Notes: a model not told the origin generated them from the sequence alone. Counted from the stretch's first letter, positions 1-12,900 are shown. The stretch is 64,000 nucleotides of DNA from Strigamia acuminata (GCA_949358305.1 OX442315.1:8768427-8832426); one strand, 5' to 3'. Translations and numbers: made by a program.

Positions 1-3000
1 CTGGAATATACTTACCATATCAATCAGCTGGATTAAGATGCAACTCCCAATCTACGGTATGATACAATTATTTAACAGTGTGAAATAAAAAAGAACTAGC
101 TGGGTGTCCATTGCTTTGCATAATTCCAGTACTCCTTTTGGAAATTTAAACAAGAGGCGCATTAAATCTCAAAATGTAAAATACGGATTCTAAAAACTTG
201 ATTATCGTATATCTTCCAATTGTCCGCAGGCCTCTATTTGCCCGCGGGCCTCGAATTGCACGCAGGTGGACAATTGGAGGCCCGAAATGTGCCAAAAAAG
301 GATGACAAATGAAACGTTTTGCATACGTTTCGGCAGAAAACGTTTCATTTGTCACACTTTTTTAGTATTTTTCGTTGCAGATACATTCAAAACACCCATC
401 ATTGCCCAATTGGCCGATGCTGGGTTTAAATAACCCGCGGCCTCCAATACCGCACGGGCCTCCAATTGCGCGTGGAATAAAATTTTTTTTTGCAAATAGC
501 GCACGGGGGCGCAATTGGAAGATGTACGGTATTTCATCGGTTTTTAACTTTGAACGAGTTAAATTTAACTCATTCAAAGTAAATCTTGAGCATGGACAGT
601 CCTTAATTAGTAGGTGTTCTGAAATAAAGTTCTCTTGATCCCAGAACTAATTCTGAACAGAAAATGGCATCCAGGAAAGAGATCGTGGATTTTGTAAGCA
701 CTGGTAATTGCACGAACGTTGCCGGTGTTCAACCGATTGCCTGTGCTTGGTTTTCAGATGGGAACCAACAGCAGAAATAGTCAAGTGGGAACTTAGCATG
801 ATAAGAAATTATTTATTTAACTTAAATCTTTGCAACGTACTTCAACCGCCGATCTATTAGATTTCAAAATGGCCGCTAGAAAAACTACCGTCTTCCCTCG
901 AATATAACGTCATGACGTTATATTAAAGTTTTTTCAGAAATCGCTGTTTTCGAAAGTTTTAGCGATTTTTCGAATATAACGTCACTTCCAATATAACGTC
1001 ATGACATTGTATTCGAATACAACGGCATGATGTTATATTCGAGTTATATTTGAGAAACGTTGCGGGGTGCGCTTTTTACAGGAAGCATTGAATTGAAAAT
1101 GAATTGAACACGAATTGGACACGAATTAGACACGAATTGGACACGAATTAGACACGAAATGGACACGAATTGAAAACGTACTGTATATTTTGAACTTGAA
1201 ATTTCAAATCAAATTTTTTTTTTCAAAATTACATTACCAATTACTGATTTTTCAAAAATTTTAAAAAAAATTTCTGATTTTTCAGAAATTTTACAACAAA
1301 ATTTCTGATTTTTCAGAAGTTTTACAATAAAATTTCTGGTTTTTTAGAAGTTCTACAACAAAATTGTGATTTTTCAGAAGTTGTACTAAAAAAACACAAT
1401 ACAACGTCATGACGTTATATTCGAGGGAAGACGGTAGTTGAAATCAGGTCGAAATCCAAAGAATCCACCCCACACCTGGATTATAAGAATCGGTTTTTCG
1501 AGAATCCGATTCTCAAAAATATGGCGCGTTCTGCATCATTTCCGCCAGGGAAAATCGAGATAATAGAGTGAATTGGTTTCTCGATTAGATGTGGAATGCG
1601 GAGCGAATCTTCAAGTGTAAACCAAGCTTTATTCTCTGCCAAATCCGTGCAATAATTTAATCCCAGTTTTAAAATTCTGAAACTTCTCTGGTTTATTTTT
1701 TTATTACCTTCCTGTTGCTGCAGTTAATTTGTGATTGGACTTTCCTTTGTCAAGTTATCGGCCGAATTCGTTGTGAAGTTCAGCTAGAATTGTTGAACTG
1801 GGATTATTGTTTTTAAGCACGTGAATAACTTTTGATAGCCAATCAAATGCTTAGTTGATCACGCACACGCACACACAAACCCTCGTTTTTTTTATATGTA
1901 GTAGGACTACAACTCACAAATCAGATCTTGTATATTAACATAAATAAAATGGAATAATAAATTTTTGTCCTTAGATGTATTTTATGCAAACACAGACCAG
2001 AATGAATATCAAGCCATTTACAATGCAACCACACAACTCGTGGATGTTCATAAAAATCTTCAAACAAACCGTGAATACTGAGCCAAAAACCATGATAGCA
2101 AACACGTGAATAGGGTTTCTCCACGATATTTACCTGTATCAAAAACCGGTATTTTTTAAAGAAATACCGAATACCGAATACCGTCTTTAGTTCGGTATTC
2201 GGTACCGGTTTTTATTGGGAGAAAAATATGGTTAACTGCCGAAATATTTTATTGTAGGGAACGAAATGGTCAGTTTTTAACTATTTATATTTTCAATTAA
2301 TTATTATTATTGTTTTATTTATTTATAATTTTTTGATTAAAAATTCGGTCCAATAGACACGTACTTGAGTGGTTTGATTCACTGAGACTCACTGAGATTC
2401 ACTGAGATTCATTATTATTTATTATTATTGTTGTTATTATCATATTTAAAAAAAAAAAACATTCTCAAAATTATTGATAGTTGCTTGTATGTTTTAAAAA
2501 TAGCGTCAAAATTATAAACCCAATTGAAGAAGTGTGTTATTAACTTGACCCTGAATTCTGTCTCATTAACTGGCTTAAGCAGACACATTAACCAGCAAAT
2601 ATTTTTTTTAAATCAGACGGCGAAATAAATTAAAAATTGTATCCAAAATGTGAAAAAATCCTCAGAAAAAAAACTATATTTTTTAATTTTACTTCTTAAA
2701 AAGAAAAATTAAAATAAAACTATGAAACATTGTAGCTATTTTATTTTATTTCATTACAGAAATACCGGTTTTTCAAAATGTCCCGTTTTTGAGAAACCCT
2801 ACACGTGAATAAGTTTAAACGATTAAGCTAGGTTCACACTGGTATTCACACTAGATCCAACACAAGAAAACTGAAGCTGCATGCTTCCAAAAATTCTTGA
2901 TATTGACGCCAATTCCTGCTGCAACTAAAAGTTGAAGTACCGTAATCTTCAAATAGCACCCTCGTGCGCTATTTTCAAAAAAATATTTTATCCCACGCGC

Positions 3001-4216
3001 ATTTGGAAGCCCGCTCGGTATTAGAGGCTGCGGGTTATTTAAACCCAACATCGGCCGACAAACGTTTTTGCCACGGAATATACAAAAGAGGTGAGATAAA
3101 TTAAACGTTTTGCACACGTTTCAAATAAAAATTTCAATTTCAACCGAAACATGTGTAAAACGTTTCATTTATCGCACTCTTTGGGCCTCTAATTACGCAC
3201 CCGCACGCAATTTGAGGTCCGCGCGTTATTTACATATAATTTTTTTTACTTGCGTATTAATGGAAGTCCGCGGGCAATTAGAGACTCACAGACAAATGGA
3301 AGATATACGGTAAGCGACGCAACGCAAGGAATAGTCTTGCTGCTAACCAATCACACGTCTGGTTGGCGAGACATTGCCACATGCAAACAGGCTGCCATTT
3401 TCGGATTCTGCAACTAGTTCTAGAACTAGATCCAATTCCAGGTTTCATTGAACCCATCTGTATGGCCGGACGCAACATCACACTTGCCCTACAGTGTGAA
3501 CAGACTGTGCGTTGCGTTTGACTAATTTTTCCTTGCGTTGCATTGCGTCGCCCCTAGTGTGAACACAAGTGTAAACCTAGCTTTGAACTGTTTAAAAAAT
3601 GGCACAATCGCAAAATACTTTCATTAACGAAACCCCTTATTGTTCCTAAAAAATCAGATTCAAAGACTGAATTCGCCTGTAACTCCCTGCGTGACAATGG
3701 AAGAATTTGAAAGATGTCAAAGTGACTGCCTGGAAAATAATTTGCTCAAAGAAAATCTCAAATGCAGGTTAAACAAAAACATTTGTCAATAACTTGATTC
3801 AATTTTAATTCTTTGTATTGTAACTATAAAGATTACCACATGTGAATTCATCATCTTTGCCTTTATGCAATACATCAATCTCAGCTAAACTAGCAAGAAA
3901 ATCCTACTTACATGTAGAATCCAATGTTGATGCTATTCACAACTGCAAATGTCATCCTGCATGCAATCAAACAGTTTACATTGCAATCAGTGAATATATT
4001 CAAGCATTCAAGCTTAATGATTTATTACTGACTAAATTTCAGTTTGAAAGCAACATAAATGAAATATTTAAACAGAAATTCATTATGCCAGTTGCTAAAT
4101 GCATCAGTGATCTTGGGTCAATTCTAGGATTTTTTCTCGGAGTTTCTGTTTTCTCCTGCTTACAATTATTGCAAACCTTGTGCCACTTTATTCATAGTAA
4201 GGAGTGGGGAAAATAA
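1..4216 (+). CDS. DEG/ENaC sodium channel, C-terminal half (exons 1-56, 1975-2070, 3658-3767, 3832-4216)
   Basis: This is the 3' part of a degenerin/epithelial-sodium-channel subunit; the gene begins before the window. The exons are 1..56, 1975..2070 (96 nt), 3658..3767 (110 nt) and 3832..4216, with GT..AG borders and matching phases. The 110-nt exon carries the cysteine-rich stretch CVTMEEFERCQSDC. The last exon carries CKCHPACNQTV, then the second membrane helix with CISDLGSILGFFLGVSVFSC, whose GxS triplet (GVS) matches the family selectivity filter. It ends with a short cytoplasmic tail and TAA at 4216. Family role: a trimeric sodium channel in the plasma membrane. It is a close paralogue of the exons at 12303-14376. 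Its introns have acquired transposons that the other copy lacks, notably an hAT-like element and nested inverted-repeat elements. No coding break is visible in these exons. Confidence 0.8.
203..531. mobile_element. Non-autonomous DNA transposon (TACCGTA family)
   Basis: The ends are inverted: TATCGTATATCTTCCAATTG on the left and CAATTGGAAGATGTACGGTA on the right. The interior contains alternating short GC-rich blocks. The small ORFs on both strands here are by-products of the repeat. A relative with the same ends lies at 2938-3312, and a more distant one at 27744-27917 and 45501-45674. It sits in an intron of the channel gene and has no coding capacity. Confidence 0.6.
883..1439. mobile_element. 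MITE with long inverted ends
   Basis: The terminal inverted repeats are about 38-40 bp (885-925 and 1397-1437), starting CTACCGTCTTCCCTCGAATA on each strand. The interior has many short palindromes of the type AACGTCATGACGTT. It also holds two simple arrays: a roughly 12 bp GAATTGGACAC-type repeat (about 1090-1180) and a roughly 33 bp repeat around TTTCTGATTTTTCAGAA (about 1250-1390). There is no ORF. It lies in an intron of the channel gene. Confidence 0.6.
2111..2801. mobile_element. Non-autonomous hAT-like element with 8 bp target duplication
   Basis: The ends are TAGGGTTTCTC and GAGAAACCCTA, flanked by a perfect 8 bp duplication CACGTGAA (2103-2110 and 2802-2809). The paralogous intron near 13.33 kb reads CACGTGGATAAG with no insert, so it serves as an empty site. 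Eight-bp duplications and short inverted ends fit the hAT superfamily. The interior is AT-rich, has alternating CGGTATTCGG-type palindromes near 2150-2210, and has no ORF. Confidence 0.7.
2824..3583. mobile_element. MITE with AAGCTAGGTT ends, split by a nested element
   Basis: The ends read AAGCTAGGTTCACACT on the left and AGTGTAAACCTAGCTTT on the right, and are imperfectly inverted. The paralogous intron near 13.36 kb lacks the whole block. A second element (2938-3312) is nested inside. No coding capacity is seen. Confidence 0.5.
2938..3312. mobile_element. Nested TACCGTA-family element
   Basis: It begins TACCGTAATCTTCAAAT and ends ATGGAAGATATACGGTA. The interior matches the 203-531 copy in layout, including the pair of AAACGTTT-type blocks. 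It sits inside the 2824-3583 element. Confidence 0.55.
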
Positions 4217-5445
4217 TGGGACAGTTGACGAAGCACAAACATACGAAGACATCTCATGCATTTTCTAACAATTTTGTATCTAGATCTTTATTGTACGAAG
4301 ACATCTTCATTCACATTTTCTTACAAGCATAAAATAAATACACTATGCAGCCAATTATGTATCCTTGTGTATGTAACCATGTTCGGCTGCTTTTACATTT
4401 ATACACCTGCAAATATACCATATTTTACTGTTTAAGAGCTGCCCTCAATTAAGAGCTGCCCTCAATTAAGAGCTGCACTCGATTAATAGCCGCGGCTGAA
4501 ACTGGCAGTTTTGAATAAGAGTCACGGCTCGTGGTGAATGGTGAGAAGAACAGAGTCAGCACTAGGCATGGTTGCTGGCGTCAGGACCTTCTTCCCATGT
4601 CTTGTCTCTATGATGGTCACGCTCCCTCTCTTGTCACGGTTAGCTACGATCTTACCACACCACTTAGTTTCCTCCCTTTACTGGGTCAGTTCGCCCACAA
4701 AGGGGATGACCTTAGGGCCACTTGGCGGTGTGTGGCAGTGATGCAGGTCACCGTGGGTGGCCCAGTGGTCACAATATAAACGCCAGCAGCTGAAATGTAT
4801 TGTAGTTCAACATATTTATTTTATATTTCAAATACTGTATATATGATATAAATATGTTGCTATATAGGGTGGTATATAGCTCCCCCTAATGGATTATGCA
4901 CATTATTGTTTAGTGGATAAACCAATCACATGGTGTAAACTTATGAGCACTGACTTTACCAAAGTACCGTATACCTGATGTATTTTCAAATTATCTCGTT
5001 AAAAAATAATGAGAATGCACTGTAAAAGAATACATTAAACTATTATACATCTCACATTTCAAAATACCATTATTTGCCTAAATACAAACATAAAATGTCA
5101 CTCAAAAGTATTATTATGGCAACCTTTAATACAGTAAAGCATTGATTGAACGACCAGTTAACCGAACCAACAATGATCAACGTTTTATCGCCTTTTTCAT
5201 CGATATTTGTCAATTTTTTAATACATTTTTGTCCATTTTTTAAGTCAATTTTTGTCAATTTTTTAGTTGATTTTTATCGGTTTTCAATTTTGTCCAAACT
5301 TATCAGAAATTTATCAATTTTGTTAAAATTTATCCAAAATTTCTCAATTTTATCACTAATACAGCAGATTTTCTCAAATTTTATCAAAATATAACACAGT
5401 GTGGCTCAAATTTTATAAAAAATATAACACAAAGTGGCTCAAATT
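4217..5445. other. Non-coding DNA between channel units, duplicated at 16.8-17.5 kb
   Basis: No gene is seen. A possible polyadenylation signal AATAAA lies near 4334, downstream of the channel stop. Three imperfect repeats around AAGAGCTGCCCTCAATT occur at 4435-4490. A GC-richer block (about 4530-4780) resembles 10300-10440. From about 4810 the sequence aligns with 16840-17460, showing that the tandem duplication extends past the coding exons. Confidence 0.5.
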
Positions 5446-5830
5446 TTATCAAAATTTTTCGAAATTTTCTCCAAATTTCTCGAAATTTTCTCCAAATTTC
5501 TCGAAATTTTCTCCAAATTTCTCGAAATTTTCTCCAAATTTCTCGAAATTTTCTCCAAATTTCTCAAAATTTTATCAAATTTTTCGAAATTTTCTCCAAA
5601 TTTCTCGAAATTTTCTCAAAATTTCTCGAAATTTTCTCAAAATTTCTCGAAATTTTCTCAAAATTTCTCAAAATTTTCTCAAAATTTCTCGAAATTTTCT
5701 CAAAATTTCTCGAAATGCTCTCCAAATTTCTCGAAACGTTCTCAAATTTTCTCCAACTTTTTTGAAATGCTCTCCAAATTTCCTCCAAATTTTTCGAAAT
5801 ATTTTGAAATTTTCTCCCAATTTTTCTAAC
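5446..5830. repeat. Minisatellite, unit about 21 bp
   Basis: There are about eighteen imperfect copies of a 21 bp unit built on CTCGAAATTTTCTCCAAATTT. Because the unit is a multiple of three, long low-complexity frames open on both strands (5399-5905 plus, 5564-5971 minus). They have no other sign of coding. A shorter related array lies at 17460-17620 in the downstream duplicate. Confidence 0.8.
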
Positions 5831-5885
5831 TTGTCTCGCCACTGTGAATTTGGTCCTGCAAATGATTCCGAAAACGTAACGCAGT

Positions 5886-6245
5886 TCACCGGAAATCAGA
5901 TATGATTGGATCAAAATTATGCAGCACTTACGAAAATGGAACGGTGTCAAATGACTTGCTATTTGAATCAAATTTATTTAAGAAATTTCATATGCCAGTA
6001 AGTTTTTAATTTATTTAGTATTTACTTAATTAATTTTTAGTCAAACTAACACAACAAATTAAATGAATTATAGTCATTTTGTATCCAAAACCACAAATGT
6101 TGTGAATAACGTTGTGAATTGTCTCTCTTCAGGTTGCCTTTCTTGCCTTAACGACAAGCCAATCATTGTATTTCCAACCAACTGGCTTGCGAGTACACTA
6201 AAGAAATAAATGCCATTACAAACTGTAAAAGTTGTATGCAAAAAA
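5886..6245 (+). pseudogene. DEG/ENaC pseudogene fragment (two exons of a first-half unit)
   Basis: An exon-like piece ending at 5997 (donor GTAAGT) reads LTKMERCQMTCYLNQIYL, matching the 9716-9825 exon of the complete locus. It lacks a few residues and has an upstream in-frame TGA. A second piece after the acceptor at 6131-6132 reads LPFLP, a stop, then RQANHCISNQLACEYTKEIN. It matches the start of the 11117 exon (LPFLPSQQTNDCISDKLSC) and is then cut off by ATGCAAAAAAA-type repeats near 6236. The stop and truncation show it is dead. It marks an additional decayed unit of the tandem array. Confidence 0.65.
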
Positions 6246-6375
6246 AATGATTTCATACAAAAAATTCAATTTTATGCAAAAAAAAATAATTTCAGGCCAA
6301 AAAAAAAGTCCCATTTCAAGCGTCGGCACACGCTGGGCAGGCTTCGAAATTGTGCAGATAATCTGCTTAATTAGC

Positions 6376-6573
6376 TTAATATGGTGCAACAAAGGATTTG
6401 TTGCACCATAACGGTTAATTACCGTTTCACCCTAGACAACCTGGGGTGAGATGTGCCTAGGGAAGTTTACTCCCCTTAGTCACATGATCTGACTTGGCAT
6501 GAGCCAAGCCAAATTAATTAGGAAACAAATAAATTTATCTCCTAAGTGGTGATAATATTTTGAGATCACCACA
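6376..6573 (-). mobile_element. Truncated, diverged LTR fragment of the 32-60 kb retroelement family
   Basis: The segment ends in TTTGAGATCACCACA, the reverse complement of the LTR start, and shares the order ACAACCTGGGGTGA, GTCACATGATCTGACTTGG and AAATTAATTAG with LTR sequence at 32930-33074. It is clearly older, with many substitutions and only about 200 of 970 bp left. The rest of the LTR is absent. Confidence 0.65.
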
Positions 6574-6975
6574 AACGAAACAAAAAAAAACTTTTTTCAA
6601 CTCCAAGCAATGGCGGCGAATGCAACAACTCCCGGATAATTGGATCAACAAAATCTAACAGAACCAACGAGCAAATAGGTTAGTCTCGTTTACTCAATTT
6701 ACTTGGTGCAAAAATTTAATCATTTTCTTGATACATTTTCCTAGAAAATAGTAAAAAAAAAAATTGATTTAAACTGAATTGTACCAGCAAAAAATAAACT
6801 AATTACCCCAACACAATGTTTACATAAAAAAAGCAATTGAACAAATAATTAGCATATCATTGGGACTACTGCAATGCGTCATTTACAGCATATTTGAAAA
6901 ACTAAAGATCAGGGAACACTATCATGTTTTAAGGTATTGAATTTCGTGCTATTGGGTCTATTTAAAGTACCTTAC

Positions 6976-9900
6976 ATGAATGTTTCACATTTTCATACAG
7001 AAACATTCATTTCTCCTTCACATTTTGAAATGAATTACAGAAGAAGGTTGACAGCGGTGAGACGAATTGCAAAACCGTATGTCGAACTCAAAATTGAAGA
7101 ATTGAATTCCCCGTCACTTTCTATCACAGAGAACAAAAAGTTTGCAAGAATATATCAAATTTGCCGGTTATTCATCATAACTACACTTTCTTTATGCATA
7201 TTACAATGTTGTGAACAAATGGTTTACTACACACAAAAGCCTATAAAAGTGCGTGCTGATTTTGCTGAAGGAATTCTTGGTAATTTCCCAGCAATGTACC
7301 TAGCTTCAACTTTTAACGATGAATCAATGGAGGTTCATTATGCAGAAGGTAAGATCGAAAGTTTTTCTCTTTTTTAATATAAAGTACATGCAGAATTATA
7401 TTCTAGAATGCAGTCATGCTTTGCATTATTATATTGACAATCAGACAAGCCTATCTACTGTTATGAAAAGGAAAAACTTTACTAAGATGATAAAAAATAT
7501 TATCTTTGCTAGAGTAAGTATAATACATTGAATAAATTCAAGAACAATATTTCCTGCTGTCTTTGATCAAATAACTTGATTTTAATTGGTCAGTTATAAA
7601 AAGGCATTTCTATGATAGATAACCCACGGTTGAATTTGCCAGTTCGGAATATTTTGTATTTTTTTTATTCATTTATTAAACATTGAAATTTTTACCGCGT
7701 GGTCGCAGGAACAATGGAATCATCTCGCTGTTGCTTGTCTCGGATTCGTCCGTCGGACGCGATGGTAGATAAACTTAAAACAGCTAAACCAAACGGAAGT
7801 TTTTTTTGTACATTGAATAAATTCAAGAACAATATTTCTTGCTGTCTGTGATCAAAATTGGTCAGGTATAGAAAGTCATTTCTTCGGTAGATAATCCACA
7901 GGTACTTACGGTTGAATTTGCCAGTTCGGCATGTTTCGTACATTTTTTATTTATTTATTAAACGTTGAAATTTCTGCCACTTAAAAATCCTCGCAGAACT
8001 TTAAATTGTCATTTCCCAATTTTACTAAAGCGCTTCTACCTAGTACTTCGATATTTTATTTCTGATTATTCTGCTTACTGCCACGTTAAAATGACAGTTC
8101 CTACAGTTGTTATTTAGCAATATTAGGCCAGTATATTTATTTACATATTTGCAATTTATAGGGTTCAAGAGTCTATTACAAAAAATTTGAAACAACAGAA
8201 ATATATTCAATTTTTTCACTGATTACGCGAATTGAAAATGGTGCGTTACATTTTGTTCACCTCTCATAATATTTATTTTGTTTGTTTTTGAAAACATGTA
8301 AGTAATGATTATTTTTTTCTTTTTCAAATCAAGTGAATAAAATTCAACTTGGACCAGAAAACCGAATTAAAATTCAGATGCAAACTGGAATGAAGGATGA
8401 ACATTTTATGACTATAATGGTTTGTAAAGTGGTTAACTAACCTAATGACATAATCAAAACATTTTTACGATCTTCAGTAAGTTGCTAAAAACGTGAAAAC
8501 ATTACCTGATTTTTAAAGCAAGAATGCAATTTTTCTCCAGTTTTTAAATTATTTTGTAGACTTTTTTAAAAAATTGTTTGCTTTGATAAATGAAACACAT
8601 TTAAACCCCTGTATTTTGCGGACCATATAACGCAACCCAAATTTATCAGCCAATCTTTAGAAAAAAATTTTTTTGGAAATAAGACGCGTTGGACCAAAAT
8701 ATGCACGAAGTGACAACTTTTCTTAAAAAGAAAATTATTATTACATAATTTTTTTTATTTTCATGGGAATCCCTGAATTACAGTGGTGGAAAAAAGTTTG
8801 AGACCACTACAGGTTTCTTAATTGTAAGTCAAATTTTGACTTGAAAATTTATTTACAGGTTTATATCATGACAATAAAGCATTGTTTAAAATTATAAAAA
8901 AAATTGTTGGCATCAAGATTTGACTTGCAACTAAAAAACCTGTAGTGATCTCAAACTTTTTTCCACCACTGTAATTTCATGGCGTTCAGCAATCTTCCAC
9001 AGACTACATGACTATTATGCTGGGCGCACACATACCGCGATTTCGCGTCGCGTCGCGATCGCGTTGCCATTGCGCATGCGCAGGTGACGTCATTTCCTTC
9101 GCGCCGGTTCAAAATCTACTTTGCGAAATAGTACTTGTCCCAAGTACTATTTCGCCCGCGATTCGTGTCGCAGCCAATCGGTGAGCTGTGTGAAATGACG
9201 TCATTTCATCCAAATTTTCGGTTGCTGTGTGAATGCTGTGGAATGACGTCATAAGATTGAATTCGCAGAGCTGAAATAGCTGCATGTGTGCAGCATTGCC
9301 CGCGATTTACAGCGCGATTTCGCTTGCGAAATCGCGACGCGACGCGAAATCGCGGTATGTGTGCGCCCAGCATAAGACAACCTTTGGACCATAAGACCCA
9401 CCCCCAATTTTTGGTCGACTTTTCAAAGTAATAAAGTGCATTTTATGGTCAACACAAATTTCTTCTAGTTTCTAACAATGAATTGAGTGTAATTTTAAAA
9501 GTCTGTGTTTAAACATCCTTGTGATACCTAACCTTTTTTACATAGGTGTTTATAACTGCAAAAGAAAAAAATTTTCCTGTTTTAATAATTTCTCAATATC
9601 ATTTGGGACACCTATTTAAAAGCATGTAATTGCTTTTACAGTTAAAAGGGTAAGAAAACAGATCAATTGTTAAAATGATTATTATTTTTTCTTCAAATAT
9701 TTATTATTCATTTAGTACAAATTTCTAAACCGAAAATTGGCTGCCTGTGTTGATCTAACAAAATTGTAGCAATGTCAAAATACATGTTATTTGAATCAAA
9801 TTTCTTTAAAAAATTTCACATGCCGGTAAGTTCTAATTTGCAAATAAACAGCCCTACAGTCAAAAAGAAGCATTCAAATTGGTTAAAATAGATCTGCTTA

Positions 9901-12900
9901 AATGATAAACGGCAGGGTTGTAATGCATGCTTATTTATGCATGCTCACTTAAACAATCATTCAAATATCAGTGGCACTTGAGCAAACTTGGCTATGTGAC
10001 TGGGCTATGGTCTTACCCGCGCAGTATGGGGAGTTACTGAGTGGGAGGGAAGCATACGTCACGTAATAATCAAGACAGGAGACTCAGATTGTTGGGTTTG
10101 GCCTTTTATCAGTTGTCTAGGGGTTGGTGCCAGTAGGCAGGCTACACCGGCGTCCGACCAATCACACACAGGGCTGGAGCCCCATAGGTGACGTGGTCGG
10201 TCGCATCGGACGAACATTCTGTCGTACTCACCTGTACGACCCATGTAGCCACTCATGATACTGCAGCAATCATCTCGATCTGCCACTGAGCGTCACAGTG
10301 GTGAATGGTGAGAGGAGCAGAGTCGGCAGTTGTCTCTGCCATTGTTAGGACCGTAACAGCTGCACCTGTTACGTCTTCACTCTCGGCTCCCTCAGCAACG
10401 TCTCTCTCTCACCACACCACTCTGCTTGTACCTCCCCGGCTAGGCCGGTCCACTCCTCACCCCTCATTGTAACTACCACCGTATCTTAACCCTCAATAAC
10501 CTTCTTCGTCTGAATGACATTTCCTCGCTTGCCGATGCCATCAGGGATCCTGCCCATTCCATTTCCAAATTTTTCAACGCCGACGTCTCAACTCGGTCCA
10601 CTAGTCGTCATTCGTTCGAAATTACCGCCCGAATCTCGAATTACATGTCGAAAACTTTCCCTTACCGCTTTACCTGGTCAAGGAATGATGTCCCACTTAA
10701 TGTCCGCGAGGCCGTGTTCGACTGCTCAGCAATGAGGTGTCGTTCCCACTGCCGACATATCCACCAACGAGTCCGCCTGCATTTAATGTCAGCCAAATCG
10801 GCAATGTAATTCTTTTTCTCGTTTTTTACCATGTAACTTGCCCCTTAAGGTGCCTTGAACATTAAATGAAATGAAATGAAATAATATACACAATAGCAGT
10901 AACGTCTACATGACGTAACAATGGGTCACATTCGGGATGCATTCGTAAGTGTTGGGGCACCATTGAAAACTGTAACCCCAGTGGATAAACCAATGAACCA
11001 ATTTAACTACCTTCAGAAATACTTATTTTGACAAAAAAGATTAAACACCGAAACATTTAGTCGAAGCATTACGATAATTGCATAATCAAACATTTTAAAA
11101 ATTTTACTCTTTTCAGACTGCCATTCCTGCCTTCACAACAAACAAATGATTGTATTTCAGACAAACTAAGTTGTGATTACTTTAAAGTAATAAATAATAT
11201 AACAACAAGTGTAAATGCACATTTTGACTGCCATTGTGCACCTGAATGTGAAAAAACCATAGTCACTTCACATTATTACTTTAGCGATGAAAGAGCCAAG
11301 TCTGTGGAAATACACTCATTCAGCAACTGGATTCGTAGCTTAACTGAATACTTTTTTTACGACTTTATTGCTCTTATGTGTGACATTGGAGGTTGTTTAT
11401 CTTTTTATGCGGGCCTGTCATGTCTGTCAATTGTAGATGCAATTATTTCCAACATCCGTAAACAAAACAAGAAAATTCGACTCTACGTTAAGAAAAAAAG
11501 CCAGCTTGAGAAGAGAGTCCAAAAATTAGTACATCAACAATATGGAAAGATCATTCAAGCTCAGCATCAATTTGCTATTATAGCCAAATTGAAAAAAATG
11601 TTTGTTCTAGTTATGTGCAGTCTTTGTACTTACTTAATTCATACACAAATCATGACATTCAAAGCATATTCTACATACGAGGCTATTGAACTTGTACAGG
11701 AAGAATATATTCAAGTACCTTCTGTTGTTTCGTGCACTGATAATAATGAAATATACGAGAAAAAAGATGAATTAAAAGCAAAAAAACTGCTGAATGTTAC
11801 TTGCGCAGAAGACATTGATATTTTGGATTTACTTGATGAACCATCAAGATTCTCAGAAAATGTTGACCTTTTGTGGCAAGAATCCGGAGACATGGAAAAT
11901 TATGACACTGCTGAAGTAAAAACTTACTTTTAGTAATGAGTTGATAAAACCAGGAATTCAGTTGACCAAATTAAGTTAAGTTATATTGATTTTGTATTGG
12001 TTTGCAACTGGATTCCTGTTCAATATGTGACTGGAAAACAGGCTAGTTCACATTTTTACAGCCAATCAGAACCCTTTCAGAAGTTCTGTTCTGTTAAACA
12101 CACTTTCCGACTTATTTTGTTTATTGTTTGTTTTTCCTATGCAGGAATTACTAATGGCACTCAACAAACAAATATCAATATTAAGTCTAATACTAGGAGA
12201 AAGATCATATATACAGACCGTATTTAAAAAATGCATTCTGATAAATTCAGGTAATTGCCAACAGCTTTTATGGTTTGTGAAACTGTAACAAAATTATTTC
12301 AGCTGCATTTAAATACAATCCAAAAGATGCTGGAATATTCTTACCATATCAATCAGCTGGATTAAGATGCAACTCCCAATCTATGGTATGATACAATTAT
12401 TAAACAGTGTGAAATAAAAAAGAACTAGCTGGGTGTCCATTGCTTTGCAAAGCGGTACATCGTAATTCCAGTACTCCTTTTAGAAATTTAAACAATATGG
12501 GGCCGTCCATAAATTAGGTAACGCAAATTTTTGCGTTTTTAGACTCCCTCCCCCCCCGTAACAAGGTCGTAACAAATCCACACACCCCCCTCGAAAATTA
12601 CGTAACAAAACTGACCACCCCCCCCCAAATTTTGATACAAATTCAGTAATTTCAATTTAAAATTTAAAATTTTTAATTTTTAATTTAAAAATAACGTTTT
12701 AAAAATTTAATTTTCTTGAATACATATACTTTTGACTTTTTAAACTTCTTCTTCCCAAGACAAACTCTTGTTTTTTCAATGTTCAAAATTTCAATAATTT
12801 TACGTAACATTATTGCAAACCCCCCCCCCCCCTCCCCCGTCATAACAACTCGTAACAAAATTTGAAACCCCCTCCCCCCCCTTAAGGCGTTACGTAATTT

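Noticed and set aside
5399-5971. Long frames on both strands in the 5.4-5.9 kb array
   Set aside because: They are produced by a 21 bp tandem repeat; the residues simply cycle (NFSKFSP, KISRNFE) and no start, domain or conservation supports them.
9770-9825. Exon read as MSKYMLFESNFFKKFHMP
   Set aside because: Comparison with 3658-3767 and 13430-13539 shows the homologous frame is QCQNTCYLNQISLKNFTCR, which also fits the next exon's phase.
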